A stretch of 58,037 nt of DNA from Paenibacillus humicus NBRC 102415 (GCF_004000905.1 NZ_BIMD01000035.1:1-58037), one strand, 5' to 3'; positions 8,004 through 17,481 are shown, counted from the stretch's first letter. Numbers and translations: made by a program. Notes: generated from the letters alone by a model not told the origin.

Positions 8004-8918
8004 ATGGATATGCGCCAGCTGAATTATTTCGCGACGATCGCCCGGGAAGGCCAGATTACGCGGGCCGCCCGCGCCCTGCATATGGAGCAGCCGCCGCTCA
8101 GCCGCCAGCTCAGGCAGATGGAGGAGGAGCTCGGCGTCAGGCTGTTCGACCGCACCGGCCGCAGCCTGAGGCTTACCGCCGCCGGCAAGCTGCTGCTCGA
8201 AAGGGCGGAGCGGCTCATGCGGGAATTCTCCGATGCGCTCCAGCAGGTGCGCGAGCAAGGAGAGGGCATCCGCGGCGTGCTGTCCGTCGGAGCCGTCGTT
8301 TCCTGCATCTCCCTGCTGCCGGAGCCGATCCGGCAGTTCCATGCCCGCTATCCCGAGGTGACGTTCAAGGTTCATGAAGGCGACCACTTCTCGCTCGGAC
8401 AGGAGCTCGACGCGGGAGAGATCGAGCTGATCGTCACCCGGCTGCCGTTCGAGTTCGACGCCGATCCGTCCGCTTATCAGATCGCCTATCTGCCCTCCGA
8501 TCCGTTCGCCGCCATTTTGCCGTCCGGCTGGCCGCTCGCGCGTCCCGGTCCGATTACGCTCGCCGAGCTTGCCAAGCATCCTTTTCTCACCTTGAAGACC
8601 GAGCGGACAACCGCCATGCATGAAAAGCTGCTGCAGGAATTCCGCCGCGCCGGCTGCGAGCCGCATGTCCTGTGCGAATGCTCCAGCGTCGCCGTCATTC
8701 TGGCCCTCGTCTCGGAAGGCATCGGAGCGACCGTCCTGCCGCGCTCCGTGCTGTCCTCGTTCCAGATGGCCGGGATCGAGCTGCGCGAGCTCGACGGCGA
8801 GAGCTTCCACTCCGAGGTCGGCATCGTCTGGCGGCGGGACCGCTACCTGTCCAAGAGCTCCGAGCGCTTCATCGAGACGCTGGTATCCGAAACGCAGGAC
8901 GCCGCGGACAGCGGCTGA
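8004..8918 (+). CDS. LysR-family transcriptional regulator
   Basis: 304 aa. N-terminal winged HTH at residues 1-60 (MRQLNYFATIAREGQITRAA, QPPLSRQLRQMEEELG, LFDRTGRSLRLTAAG), linker helix 60-88, then the periplasmic-binding-like effector domain (about 90-295). AGGAGG lies 7 bases before the ATG. Divergent from ilvE with a T-N11-A dyad between them, so it probably regulates ilvE and itself; a small-molecule co-inducer such as a branched-chain 2-oxoacid is only a guess. Confidence 0.93.
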   Translation: MDMRQLNYFATIAREGQITRAARALHMEQPPLSRQLRQMEEELGVRLFDRTGRSLRLTAAGKLLLERAERLMREFSDALQQVREQGEGIRGVLSVGAVVSCISLLPEPIRQFHARYPEVTFKVHEGDHFSLGQELDAGEIELIVTRLPFEFDADPSAYQIAYLPSDPFAAILPSGWPLARPGPITLAELAKHPFLTLKTERTTAMHEKLLQEFRRAGCEPHVLCECSSVAVILALVSEGIGATVLPRSVLSSFQMAGIELRELDGESFHSEVGIVWRRDRYLSKSSERFIETLVSETQDAADSG

Positions 8919-8961
8919 CGCCCCCTTCGGCCCCAAGCCGTGCTACCCTCTCTTCATAAAA

Positions 8962-9006
8962 AAACGCAAGCGCCGGGATCAGAATCTGATCGCCTCGCTT
9001 GCGTTT
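8962..9006. terminator. Bidirectional terminator between LysR gene and SLH phosphatase
   Basis: Stem AAACGCAAGCG / CGCTTGCGTTT with an inner GATCAGA-AT-CTGATC-type arm. A run on one side and T-rich tail on the other serve both convergent genes. Confidence 0.8.
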
Positions 9007-9047
9007 ATTCTTTTAAACCGCTGCCCGAAATCCGAGCTCCTGCTTGC

Positions 9048-12000
9048 TCAGGCAGCCTGCTGGGCAGCCAGCTTCACCAGCAGCGCCGCGGCTTGAGCGC
9101 GCGACACCGGCTCCGCCGGAGCGAACCGGCTGCCGCCGACGCCGCCCATCAGTCCGGCTTGCTGCAGCGCAGCGACCGAAGGGCGGGCCCAGACCGGAAT
9201 GCCGGCCAGATCCAGATAGCTCGGCTTCTCGCCGGCGACCGTCTTGAGTCCGGCCGCTTTGGCGGCGATTACGGCAAGCTCCGCACGGCTGATCGGACGA
9301 TCCGGACGGAAGCTGCCGTCCTCGTAGCCGCCGATCCAGCCGGAGGAAGCGGCTCCCGCGACAGCGCCGCGCGCCCAGGCCGGGATGCTCAAAGCATCCT
9401 TGAAGGCGGACGGGCTGCCGGATTCCGGCAGCTTCATCGCCCGCGAGAGCAGCACGGCAAGCTCCGCACGGCTGACCGAGCGTTCGGGACGGAAGCTTCC
9501 GTCCTCATAACCTTGAGCGATGCCAAGCTCCATCGCCCGGGCGATGCTGGCATAAGCCCAATGGGTCGCTGGAACGTCCTTCGCCGGTGCAGGCGTCATG
9601 CTCGGCGCCGGTGTCGGCGTCGGGCTTGCACTCGGCGCTGCGCTTGGCGTCGGCGTCGGGCTTGCGCTCGGACTTGCGCTCGGCGACGGACTTGCGCTCG
9701 GGGTCCAGACCGGACCCGTTGTCGGACTCGGGGTTGGCGCCGGGCTCGCCGATGGACTTGCGCTCGGACTTGCCGATGGGCTTGCGCTTGGCGTCGGGCT
9801 TGCCGACGGGCTTGCGCTCGGACTTGCCGACGGGCTTGCGCTTGGCGTCGGGCTCGCCGACGGGCTTGCGCTTGGCTGAACGGCTTCATTCGGCTTCACC
9901 GCAACCGCGGCCGAATTGCCGCGGCCGCCGGTCGCACGGATAGCCAGCTCATATTGGCCTTTTGGATCGGCATTTTCCAGTACATAGACGTAGCTCGTCT
10001 TGCCGGCTTCATGGTTCACCGTAGCATTCCAGTTCGCGCCAAGCGCGTCCTTCTGCTCATAAATCCGGTAAGCCGCGGGAGCCGCGCCGGCCGGAGCCGT
10101 CCATTCCAGCTGCAGCTTGCCGTCGGCATTGACGGACCACGCCGCATGCTGCACCGGTGCGGGAGCGGCATCCGTACGCTTGATTCCATAGGCATCGTAC
10201 GCATCCGTGCTGCCTGCCTCCGTCGTCGTGTAGGCCTGGAAGCTGATTTCATCCTCCGTCACCCGCACGCCGGTGAACATTTCCTTGCCGGGCTGATCAT
10301 ACTTGGCGGCATAAGGGAACGTCGTTCCCGTTTTCACGTTGTAGCGCTTGTCGCCTGCCGCGTTCGTGATGAGGTAGAGCGTGCCCTTCGGATCGACGAC
10401 CTGTCCGCCGGCATCCGGCACGATGTCGGTCTGAGGCACGTTGTTCAGCATCTGATAGCTGCGCGCATACGTATGGTCATGGCCGCCGAGCACGAGATCG
10501 ACGCCCATCTCGTCGAACGCCTTCGTCAGGTCCTGGCGGAAGCTCAGGACATCGGAGTCGCTGGAGTGGTTGGCCACCGAATACATCGATTTGTGGAGCA
10601 GGACGATCTTCCATTTCTTGTCCGTGCGGGCCGCTTCGCTCTTCAGCCATTGCACCTGATTGCGGTAAATCTGCTTCTGCTCCTCGGTGCTGCTGACGAG
10701 CGAATATTCCGTATTGACGACCATGAAGTGCGCCGGGCCGTAGTCGAAGGAATACACGGAGCCGTCCGGCTTGGCGCCCGTCTGCGACACGTTCGGAAGA
10801 TTGAAATGCTGCGCGTAGTCATTGTAGTTCTTGGATTCATGGTTGCCGACGAGCGGCACCAGCGGCCGGCTCATCAGAAGCTCCTTGGGCTTGTTGAAGA
10901 ACCAGCTCCACTGCTCCTCGAGATCCCCGTTGTCGACCAGATCGCCCGTATTGGCGATGAAGGCCGATTGCGGGAAGCGCGCGATTCCTTCCTGAAGCGT
11001 ATGCGCCCAAGTGGCGAAGTCCGCCTCCGTCGTTCCCTGCGAATCCGTCGTGTAGAGGAATGTGAAGCCTTCCGGCTGCGCCGCTTCCGTACGGAAGGAG
11101 CCTGCCGGGCTCCAATGGCCGTCCTCGCCGTCGCCGACGCGATAGACATAGTCCGTGCCCGGCTTCAGGCCGGCGGCCTTCGCCTTATGGCTGATGTACG
11201 CCGTCTTTTTGGCGGCAGTCTTGTCCGCCTTGGTCTGGAACGTCTCGATCCGCTCCGACGTCCCCTCGAACGTCGCCGCCTTGTCCGCCGGGAATTCCGT
11301 CCCTGCGCCAGCGGCAGCCTTCTCGGCGACCTGCAGCTTCGTGCCGGGGTAGTTCTCGTACGTGTACCAGGCTACGCCCAGCTCCGTGCGCGGATCGCCG
11401 TTGAATGTCAGCGCTACCGACTGGGGCAGCGGCGACTTGGACGGCTCGACCGGCGGCTGCGCCGGCGTCTTGTACGCCGTCAGCTCCATGTCGAAGTACA
11501 GGTCCGAGCTGCTCTTGCTCTGCTGATGCACCTCGACGGCGATCTGATTCGCGCCTTCCTTGACGACGCCCGCCAGCTTGTCCGTCAGATCGACGTCATC
11601 GAAGAACAGCGGTGCCGCCTTGCCCTCCACCGACAGCGTCGTGTAGCTGATCGGCCCCTCCGGCATATTGTAGCGGGCGATTTCCGCACCGTTGACATAG
11701 AGCACCATGCCGTCGTCGACGCCGAAGCTGCCGACGAACCGCTTGTAGTCCGCCGCTCCGCTGATTTGAATCGTTTTGCGGAAATAGGTCGTCAAGTATT
11801 TGTTGCTGCTGTTGCCGCCGTATCCGATCGTCGTCGCGATGCCGCCGAACTTCGACGTTGCCGTCTCGGCGCGCACGGGATACCCGAGCGGCGCGGCGCC
11901 GCTGGTCCAGGCCGTATCGTCGTACACGTTCCTCCAGACGCTTCCTTGATCGGAAGGAGTCTCCAGATACTTCCAGGAGCTGTTTCCTTCCACGAGCTTG

Positions 12001-12113
12001 ACCGGCGTTTCCTCGACCGCCGCCTGCGCTTCCCGAGCGCCCGGCAGCGAGATGCCGACAGCGAGCGCGGCGGAGAGCACAATGCCGACACTTTTTCGTA
12101 ACCATGGTTTCAT
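9048..12113 (-). CDS. SLH-anchored purple-acid-phosphatase-like metallophosphoesterase
   Basis: 1021 aa from the ATG at 12113; a TTG 14 codons upstream keeps the frame open but would disrupt the signal peptide. Order: signal peptide (1-32, ending AQA), a jelly-roll-like carbohydrate-binding segment (about 35-200), an Fn3-like purple acid phosphatase N-domain (about 215-335), a calcineurin-like phosphoesterase (about 345-610) with TTDSQG, GDLVDNG, GNHE, VLLHKS and GGHDHTY, a second Fn3 (about 655-740), a Ser/Ala/Pro-Thr repeat linker (about 744-841), and three C-terminal SLH domains. It should act on phosphate esters at the cell surface. The first metal motif is D-x-Q rather than D-x-H. RBS GTGGGGA is close to the ATG. 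Confidence 0.9.
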   Translation of the reverse strand: MKPWLRKSVGIVLSAALAVGISLPGAREAQAAVEETPVKLVEGNSSWKYLETPSDQGSVWRNVYDDTAWTSGAAPLGYPVRAETATSKFGGIATTIGYGGNSSNKYLTTYFRKTIQISGAADYKRFVGSFGVDDGMVLYVNGAEIARYNMPEGPISYTTLSVEGKAAPLFFDDVDLTDKLAGVVKEGANQIAVEVHQQSKSSSDLYFDMELTAYKTPAQPPVEPSKSPLPQSVALTFNGDPRTELGVAWYTYENYPGTKLQVAEKAAAGAGTEFPADKAATFEGTSERIETFQTKADKTAAKKTAYISHKAKAAGLKPGTDYVYRVGDGEDGHWSPAGSFRTEAAQPEGFTFLYTTDSQGTTEADFATWAHTLQEGIARFPQSAFIANTGDLVDNGDLEEQWSWFFNKPKELLMSRPLVPLVGNHESKNYNDYAQHFNLPNVSQTGAKPDGSVYSFDYGPAHFMVVNTEYSLVSSTEEQKQIYRNQVQWLKSEAARTDKKWKIVLLHKSMYSVANHSSDSDVLSFRQDLTKAFDEMGVDLVLGGHDHTYARSYQMLNNVPQTDIVPDAGGQVVDPKGTLYLITNAAGDKRYNVKTGTTFPYAAKYDQPGKEMFTGVRVTEDEISFQAYTTTEAGSTDAYDAYGIKRTDAAPAPVQHAAWSVNADGKLQLEWTAPAGAAPAAYRIYEQKDALGANWNATVNHEAGKTSYVYVLENADPKGQYELAIRATGGRGNSAAVAVKPNEAVQPSASPSASPTPSASPSASPSASPSASPTPSASPSASPSASPSASPAPTPSPTTGPVWTPSASPSPSASPSASPTPTPSAAPSASPTPTPAPSMTPAPAKDVPATHWAYASIARAMELGIAQGYEDGSFRPERSVSRAELAVLLSRAMKLPESGSPSAFKDALSIPAWARGAVAGAASSGWIGGYEDGSFRPDRPISRAELAVIAAKAAGLKTVAGEKPSYLDLAGIPVWARPSVAALQQAGLMGGVGGSRFAPAEPVSRAQAAALLVKLAAQQAA
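9590..9880 (-). repeat. Degenerate tandem repeat encoding Ser/Ala/Pro linker
   Basis: Multiple 12-18 bp units built on GCTTGCGCTCGG on the plus strand, coding for SPSASPTPSAS-type repeats between the catalytic and SLH parts of the phosphatase. Recombination-prone and likely variable in length between strains. Confidence 0.85.
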
Positions 12114-12261
12114 TTCCCCACACCTGCCTATTCGGATAAGATTGCACTTTTGCAAGCGTACCGGTCCAGATTCATGGGAATGTCAGGAATTGATGTTCCT
12201 TTTGTAAAGATAGAAACCCTCTTCTCCAGTAAAGAAAAAAAAACGGCCCCTCTGCGCCGGC

Positions 12262-13191
12262 CTACGCCAGCGTCAGAATGAACCGTTCCAGCTCGTTCGC
12301 AAGGCCGTACAGGGTCGCCCGCGTCTCGAACTCCTCGCGCGTCTCCGGCAGCGGGAGCTCCTTGTGATAATCGCGGATGGCGCGCAGCTTGGCATGGTAA
12401 TCCCGGCCCCCCGGAATGGAATTCCAGTTGTCGGCCAGGTCCAGCAGGAAGCCGCCGATGCGCTCCCCCTGCTCCAGCCTTCCGTCGACCTGCGAGCAGA
12501 GCGGGATGAGCACCTTCAGAATCTCCACCTGCCTGCGGCGGGTTTCATAATAGGCATAGAACAAGCTGCGGCGCCCGCTGAAGTCGTTTTCGGTCGCTTG
12601 GATTCCGAGGCTCCGCGCCTCGTCCAGCAGCTTGTCCAGCTCGAGCACCTCGCGTCCGTCCCAGCGAGTGCTTCCTTCCTTCAGATACAGCGCCAGCTCG
12701 CGCAATATATTTTCCATGCGCTGCTCGATTCCGTTTTTCAGCTCCCGCACCTTGCGGTCGATTCCGGGCATATAGAGATTGACGATCAGCGCCACCCCCA
12801 GCCCGATCAGGATGAGAAGAAGCTCGTTGCCGATAAATTTCAGCGTCACGCCCTCATGGATATATACATGCATCATGATGACGGAGCTGCTCGCGATGCC
12901 TCCCTGAATGCCGAGCTTCACGCAGAGGGGAATCAGGATCAAATAGATGGGAACGAACAGAAGCGCGTAATAACCGGCCCATTCAAAGAAAGCTCCCGAC
13001 AGGGCGATGGAAATCAAACAGGCGAACAGCCGGTCCAATATGGCCGACAGGCTCTGCCTGCGGGTCTTTTGAATGCAGAGCAGGGTCAGAATGCCCGCCG
13101 ATGCGAAGTTGAGCAGTCCGAGCTGCTGCGCGAGGAGGACGGACAGGCTGACTCCGACGGCGGTTTTCCAGGTACGAAATCCGATTCGCAT
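12262..13191 (-). CDS. Aromatic acid exporter family (ArAE/FUSC-like) membrane protein
   Basis: 309 aa. About six hydrophobic segments in residues 10-145, including a strongly apolar stretch around VALIVNLYMPG, then a charged helical cytoplasmic C-terminal domain (150-309). This matches the ArAE_1 N-domain plus ArAE_1_C architecture of Firmicute proteins such as B. subtilis YqjA. The family is thought to export aromatic acids or related compounds, but evidence for this Gram-positive branch is thin. An A-rich, GC-stem terminator (about 12235-12258) follows the stop. It stands alone, with the phosphatase behind and the chitinase divergent. Confidence 0.8.
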   Translation of the reverse strand: MRIGFRTWKTAVGVSLSVLLAQQLGLLNFASAGILTLLCIQKTRRQSLSAILDRLFACLISIALSGAFFEWAGYYALLFVPIYLILIPLCVKLGIQGGIASSSVIMMHVYIHEGVTLKFIGNELLLILIGLGVALIVNLYMPGIDRKVRELKNGIEQRMENILRELALYLKEGSTRWDGREVLELDKLLDEARSLGIQATENDFSGRRSLFYAYYETRRRQVEILKVLIPLCSQVDGRLEQGERIGGFLLDLADNWNSIPGGRDYHAKLRAIRDYHKELPLPETREEFETRATLYGLANELERFILTLA

Positions 13192-13403
13192 GATGAGGCT
13201 CCTTGTTAGATAAAGAAATCGTCTTCAACGATAAGATAAGCTATTATACCATCCCTCCTGGCGCCTTTTCGAACCGAAAAAGACTCGACAAAGGAAAATA
13301 TGCCCTGTCCTCTATGAAATTTATCCCTTATCCGCCATGTCTTTTCGTGGTCCAATAGAGAAGCGGACTCCACGAAGGAGCCGCTACGAAAGGGGATGCA
13401 CTT

Positions 13404-14759
13404 ATGAAAAGCAAAGGCTTGGCCCTGACGCTCGTCCTTCTGCTGCTCGTCTCGCTGCTGCCGGCCACCGTATTCGGCGCCGCGGCCTGGACACCCGGAA
13501 CGGCCTACAAGACGGGAGACGTCGTCACGTACAGCGGCAAGGATTACAAATGCCTGCAATCCCATACCGCCCTTGCGGGCTGGGAGCCGCCGAACGTGCC
13601 GGCGCTTTGGACGGCGACCGGCGGCACGACGCCGACTCCGACGCCTAGCGCTACACCGGCTCCGACCGTCACGCCGACTCCGACTCCAAAACCGACCGTA
13701 ACCCCGGCCCCTACGGCCACTCCGAAACCGACAGCCACTCCGACCGCGACTCCGATTCCTACCGTGACCCCGACTCCGACGCCGAAGCCGACCGCGACTC
13801 CGTCCACCGGCAAAGTGGTCGTCGGCTACTGGCATAACTTCGACAACGGCTCCGGCGTCATCCCGCTGCGAAATGTTTCGAACAACTTCAACGTCATCAA
13901 CGTCAGCTTCGCCGAGACGCTCAGCGACCACGCGACGCTCACGTTTACCCCGTTCCAGACGACGCCGGCGCAGTTCAAGGCCGATGTCGCCTACCTGCAA
14001 AGCCAAGGCAAGCGCGTCCACATCTCCATCGGCGGCGCCAACGCCACGGTGGATCTGGAAACGGCGGCGAACAAGGCCAGCTTCGTCAGCTCTCTTAAAT
14101 CCATCATCGACACCTATGGCTTCGACGGCATCGACATCGACCTGGAAGGCGCCTCTCTCTCCCTGAACGGCGGCGATTCCGACTTCAAAAATCCGACGAC
14201 GCCCAAAATCGTCAATCTGATCGCCGCCATCAAGGAAATCATGACGGCATACGGCTCCGGCTTCGACCTGACGATGGCTCCCGAGACGGCTTACGTCCAA
14301 GGCGGCCAGATCGCCTACGGCGGACCTTGGGGAGCTTACCTGCCCGTCATCTACGCCGTCCGCGACCAGCTCGACTACATCCATGTCCAGCACTACAACA
14401 GCGGCTCCATGCAAGCGCTCGACGGCAAGTCCTATTCCCAGGGCACGGCCGACTTCCAGGTCGCCATGGCCGAGGTGCTGCTGAAAGGGTTCGCGGTCGC
14501 CGGCAACGCCGCCAACATGTTCCCCGCCCTGCGCGCGGATCAAGTCGCCATCGGGCTGCCGTCCTCGCCGGCCGCTGCGGGCGGCGGCTACACCGCTCCG
14601 GCCGACATCGTGAAGGCTCTGAACTACATCACCAAAGGCCAGTCGTTCGGCGGCGGCTACAAGCTGCAGACTCCGGCCGGCTACGCAGGCTTCCGCGGCG
14701 TCATGACGTGGTCGATCAACTGGGACGCGACACCGGCTACGCCTGGTCCAATGCGATGA
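13404..14759 (+). CDS. GH18 chitinase with N-terminal chitin-binding module, C-terminus frameshifted
   Basis: 451 aa as encoded. Signal peptide (1-25, AFGA), carbohydrate-binding module family 5/12 (about 26-72: [34 protein letters not shown]), a Thr/Pro repeat linker (75-133), then the GH18 barrel (about 136-445) with catalytic DGIDIDLE and substrate-binding HYN and MTWSINWD. It should cleave chitin outside the cell. After [10 protein letters not shown] the frame ends with eight unusual residues; in the +1 frame the expected terminal helix [13 protein letters not shown] continues to a stop at 14776. One base appears missing near 14728-14735. Either a real mutation of the last helix or a sequencing error. 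Confidence 0.88.
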   Translation: MKSKGLALTLVLLLLVSLLPATVFGAAAWTPGTAYKTGDVVTYSGKDYKCLQSHTALAGWEPPNVPALWTATGGTTPTPTPSATPAPTVTPTPTPKPTVTPAPTATPKPTATPTATPIPTVTPTPTPKPTATPSTGKVVVGYWHNFDNGSGVIPLRNVSNNFNVINVSFAETLSDHATLTFTPFQTTPAQFKADVAYLQSQGKRVHISIGGANATVDLETAANKASFVSSLKSIIDTYGFDGIDIDLEGASLSLNGGDSDFKNPTTPKIVNLIAAIKEIMTAYGSGFDLTMAPETAYVQGGQIAYGGPWGAYLPVIYAVRDQLDYIHVQHYNSGSMQALDGKSYSQGTADFQVAMAEVLLKGFAVAGNAANMFPALRADQVAIGLPSSPAAAGGGYTAPADIVKALNYITKGQSFGGGYKLQTPAGYAGFRGVMTWSINWDATPATPGPMR

Positions 14760-14811
14760 AGAGCTACTTCGGCTGAATGCGGTGATGCAGACTGAATGCA
14801 AATAAAAAAGC

Positions 14812-14859
14812 AAAAGCGGCTCCAAAGCGCCTGACTGGCGTTTCGGAGCCGCTTTTTTT
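14812..14859. terminator. Strong intrinsic terminator after the chitinase
   Basis: AAAAGCGGCTCC pairs with GGAGCCGCTTTT, with an inner CGCC/GGCG arm, followed by T7 on the plus strand and by an A run upstream that also serves minus-strand transcripts. Confidence 0.9.
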
Positions 14860-14963
14860 GCGTCCGGGAATCCGTTCCCCGGCTTTCAATCCGTCAAGCA
14901 TGGCCCTTTCAAGGCCGGGGACCGATCCCGCCGCTCTTCGGCCCGGATACCCGCCCGCCTACG

Positions 14964-15692
14964 TCAAACCGCCCTCCGGACGAAATACAGCAAGCCGGAG
15001 CAGAGGAAGACGAGGAAGCTGCCCCCGATAACGGCGAGCAAAGTCTCCAGCGAGACGTTGAACGCGCCGAAGCCGTACGTATCCTGCGGCACCATGGCCA
15101 GCAGCGGCTGCACCCACGGGTACCAGGGAGCGAAGTCCCGCGAGTTGGCGACGAGCATGTTGGGGAGCGTGAAGACGACGTTGACCGCGAGCGGCGCCGC
15201 GAAGCTCTGAAAAGCGGTGGACGCGAGCAGCTGGAGCGCGGCCAGAGGAAGGCAGGCGAGCCAGCCTCCGAAAGCCGACATGCCGATCATGCCCCAAGGA
15301 ACGGGAGCATCCAGCCCGCGCAGCAGCCCGGCTCCGGCAATGGCGGCGCACATCAGCAGCTGCAGGATGGCGGCCAGCGCCATGATCGCCGCAAGCTTCG
15401 CTCCATAGACAGCCGCAGGCCGGACCGGGAGGGCGAGCAGCTGCTTCCAGCCGCCGGAAGCATGCTCGAAGCGGCAGAGCAGTGCCGCGAAGATGCCGAC
15501 CAGCAGCGGGAGAAAGAGGTAGCCGTGCACCATCGCGCCGACTGCGAGCACTTCCCTCCAAGCCTGGGCGCCCCCGCTGTCGAGACTGGATCTCCAGCTG
15601 GCGACGAAAGCCAGCAGCGGGCTTGCAGGCAGCAGCAGCCAAATGATGGAGCGCCTCAGCTTGATCCACTCCGATGCCAATAACCTCGCCAT
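14964..15692 (-). CDS. ABC transporter permease, lantibiotic-immunity (LanG/BcrC-like) type
   Basis: 242 aa, six hydrophobic segments, beginning LLASEWIKLRRSIIWLLLPASP as in MutG/SpaG/EpiG-type immunity permeases. It starts one base after the stop of the sister permease, so it is the last gene of the ATPase-permease-permease set. Its N-terminal motif (sewxKlrrs...w) is shared with the neighbour, suggesting a duplication. Probably confers resistance to, or exports, a membrane-active peptide; no peptide gene is seen nearby. Confidence 0.85.
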   Translation of the reverse strand: MARLLASEWIKLRRSIIWLLLPASPLLAFVASWRSSLDSGGAQAWREVLAVGAMVHGYLFLPLLVGIFAALLCRFEHASGGWKQLLALPVRPAAVYGAKLAAIMALAAILQLLMCAAIAGAGLLRGLDAPVPWGMIGMSAFGGWLACLPLAALQLLASTAFQSFAAPLAVNVVFTLPNMLVANSRDFAPWYPWVQPLLAMVPQDTYGFGAFNVSLETLLAVIGGSFLVFLCSGLLYFVRRAV

Positions 15693-15693
15693 G

Positions 15694-16407
15694 TCAGCTC
15701 ACGTCCTTTCGGGCAAAATGGGCATAACCGATCAGCAGCACGAGTACGCCGAGCGCGAGCCCGGAGCCGGCAGCCTGAAGGGCATCGGCGGAGCGTACGG
15801 CCCGGTCCGGCCAGCCCCAGGGCATCCAGGCCGGCATCAGCAAGCTGAACATGGAGAGCACCATGCCGAGCGTGCCGACGGTAAGCGGCAGCGCCTGATT
15901 CGCCATGACGATCGACAGCCAGCTCTGCAGGGCGATGAAGGGGAGCGCGGCCAAGTAAGGCAGGTAAGACTGGCGGACGATTTCCGCCCACGGAACCTGC
16001 GGATCGAAGCCGAGCAGCAAGCCCATTCCGAGAGTCAGCAGCAGGAGCAGCGTGCAGGAGGCCAGCAGCAGCAGGAGCGACAGCATCACTTTGCCCCCGA
16101 ACACCTGCAGCCGGGTAACCGGAAGAGCGAGCAGCTGCTTCCAGGCGCCGGCCTGATGCTCGATGCCCGCGGACATGGAGGCGACCAGCGCCAGGCCGAT
16201 GAACAAAGCCGGCAGCATAAGGGATCCTACCTGCTGCAGCAGACCTTCCCATGGAGAATCTCCGTACAGCTTCATCAAGTAATCGTACCGCAAGCCGTAG
16301 TTGACCGCCTGCAGGCCGATGACGCCGACGGGGCCGAGCGCGGCAAGCATCCATAACAGCTTGCGGCGGATCTTGAGCAGCTCCACCGAGAGCATGCGGC
16401 CGATCAC
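15694..16407 (-). CDS. ABC transporter permease, lantibiotic-immunity (LanE) type
   Basis: 237 aa from a GTG at 16407, chosen because GGGAGG is 6 bases upstream and the GTG overlaps the ATPase stop (GTGA), a coupling arrangement. Six hydrophobic segments; N-terminal MLSVELLKIRRKLLW resembles the other permease. The long upstream open frame is a shadow of the ATPase gene. Forms the membrane part of the exporter with the protein at 14964-15692. Confidence 0.85.
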   Translation of the reverse strand: MIGRMLSVELLKIRRKLLWMLAALGPVGVIGLQAVNYGLRYDYLMKLYGDSPWEGLLQQVGSLMLPALFIGLALVASMSAGIEHQAGAWKQLLALPVTRLQVFGGKVMLSLLLLLASCTLLLLLTLGMGLLLGFDPQVPWAEIVRQSYLPYLAALPFIALQSWLSIVMANQALPLTVGTLGMVLSMFSLLMPAWMPWGWPDRAVRSADALQAAGSGLALGVLVLLIGYAHFARKDVS

Positions 16408-17339
16408 AGGCTGCCTCCCGTCCCGGTCATCTCCAGGAAGACGCTCTCGAGGGACGAACGCTCTTCCTCCACCCGGTACACGGAGTGGCCGCGCCTCACG
16501 AGTTCCGCCACGATGGAGGCTACCGTCCGGTCGGCCGCGCCGCCTACCGTCAGCCTGCTCTGGTCGCGCTCGGCTTCGAACCCGAGCTCCAGCAGCCGCT
16601 TCCAAGCGTCTTCCGGCTCGCTGACGGAGAAGCGGATCCTGCCGGCCGTCCTCGCCTTGAGGCTGGCGATGCTGTCCTGGTAGATCAGGCTGCCGCTGCG
16701 GATGATGCCCACCTTCGTCGCCATCAGCTCGACCTCCGAGAGCAGATGGCTGGAGAGCAGGATCGTCACTCCCCGCTGGCCGGGCAGGCTTTTGATCAGC
16801 TCGCGCATTTCCTGGATGCCCGCCGGATCGAGGCCGTTGGTCGGCTCGTCGAGAATGAGCAGCCTCGGGTTGCCGAGCAGCGCAGCCGCGATGCCGAGCC
16901 GCTGCTTCATCCCGAGCGAGTAGCCTTTGACGGCGCGGCCGGCATCCTTCTCCAGCCGCACGATCGACAGCGCCTCGGCGATTCTCTCCTTGGGCACGTC
17001 CAGGAGCCGGCGAATGACCTCCAGATTTTCCGTACCGGTCAGATGGCCGTAATACGACGGATATTCAACCAGCGAGCCAACATGACGGAGTATTTCCATC
17101 CGGTTCGCCGCCAAGCTCTTTCCGAATACCGTCACGCCGCCTCTCGTCGGCTTGGCAAGGCCGAGCAGCATGCGGATCGTCGTCGTCTTGCCGGCTCCGT
17201 TGGGGCCGAGAAAGCCGTAGATGTCGCCTTCCCCGATCCGCAGATCCACATCGCGGACCACCGCTTTGCCGCCAAGCTTCTTGGTCAGCCCTTTCGTTTC
17301 CAGCAGCCAGGAGCCGCTTGCCTGCTTCATCATCTTCAT
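16404..17339 (-). CDS. ABC transporter ATP-binding protein, BcrA/LanF type
   Basis: 311 aa. Walker A GPNGAGKTTT (about residues 45-54), signature YSLGMKQRLG (BcrA-type rather than LSGGQ), Walker B LLILDEPTNGLD, H-loop SSHLLSEVE. The C-terminal 80 residues are a regulatory extension. Together with the two following permeases it forms a LanFEG/BcrAB-type exporter, known in the family for lantibiotic or bacitracin resistance. Direct repeats just upstream (17366-17420) and a two-component system transcribed in the same direction before it suggest induction by that system. Confidence 0.92.
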   Translation of the reverse strand: MKMMKQASGSWLLETKGLTKKLGGKAVVRDVDLRIGEGDIYGFLGPNGAGKTTTIRMLLGLAKPTRGGVTVFGKSLAANRMEILRHVGSLVEYPSYYGHLTGTENLEVIRRLLDVPKERIAEALSIVRLEKDAGRAVKGYSLGMKQRLGIAAALLGNPRLLILDEPTNGLDPAGIQEMRELIKSLPGQRGVTILLSSHLLSEVELMATKVGIIRSGSLIYQDSIASLKARTAGRIRFSVSEPEDAWKRLLELGFEAERDQSRLTVGGAADRTVASIVAELVRRGHSVYRVEEERSSLESVFLEMTGTGGSL

Positions 17340-17359
17340 CAGGAATCACCTCTGCATCC

Positions 17360-17420
17360 ATCGTAACGGGCCGAGGTTAAAATCCGGGACGGGCCGAGGT
17401 TAAAAAGCGGTTAAAAAGCG
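17360..17420 (-). promoter_or_regulatory. Direct-repeat operator and promoter of the ABC transporter
   Basis: On the minus strand TTTTTAACC occurs at 11-bp spacing twice (about 17400-17420) and again 23 bp further; the two downstream copies are part of a 17-bp exact repeat (17366-17382 and 17389-17405, ACGGGCCGAGGTTAAAA on plus). A -10-like TACGAT (17360-17365) follows with no good -35. This is the layout expected for an OmpR/PhoB-family activator binding direct repeats over the -35 region. Leader to the ATG is short. Confidence 0.6.
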
Positions 17421-17425
17421 CGGCG

Positions 17426-17462
17426 GAAGGAAAGAGCCGAGGGCTCGCCGCCCCCGGCTCTC
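17426..17462 (-). terminator. Possible terminator of the two-component operon
   Basis: AGAGCCG...CGGCTCT 7-bp stem with a GC-rich loop, followed on the minus strand by TTCCTTCC. Weak T tract, so uncertain. Confidence 0.4.
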
Positions 17463-17481
17463 GCAAGTCGTTTTTTTCCGA

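Noticed and set aside
9590-9880. CRISPR-like appearance of the repeated GCTTGCGCTCGG units
   Set aside because: Units are 12-18 bp, have no spacers, and translate in frame to a Ser/Ala/Pro linker.
9034-12101. Long plus-strand open frame (over 1000 codons) opposite the SLH phosphatase
   Set aside because: High-GC antisense shadow, Arg-rich with no domains; the minus strand has a complete signal peptide, catalytic motifs and SLH repeats.
13206-14825. Long minus-strand open frame (539 codons) opposite the chitinase
   Set aside because: Composition is that of an antisense shadow (Arg/Gly/Val/Asp-rich), no ribosome binding site, and the plus strand has a clear GH18 protein.
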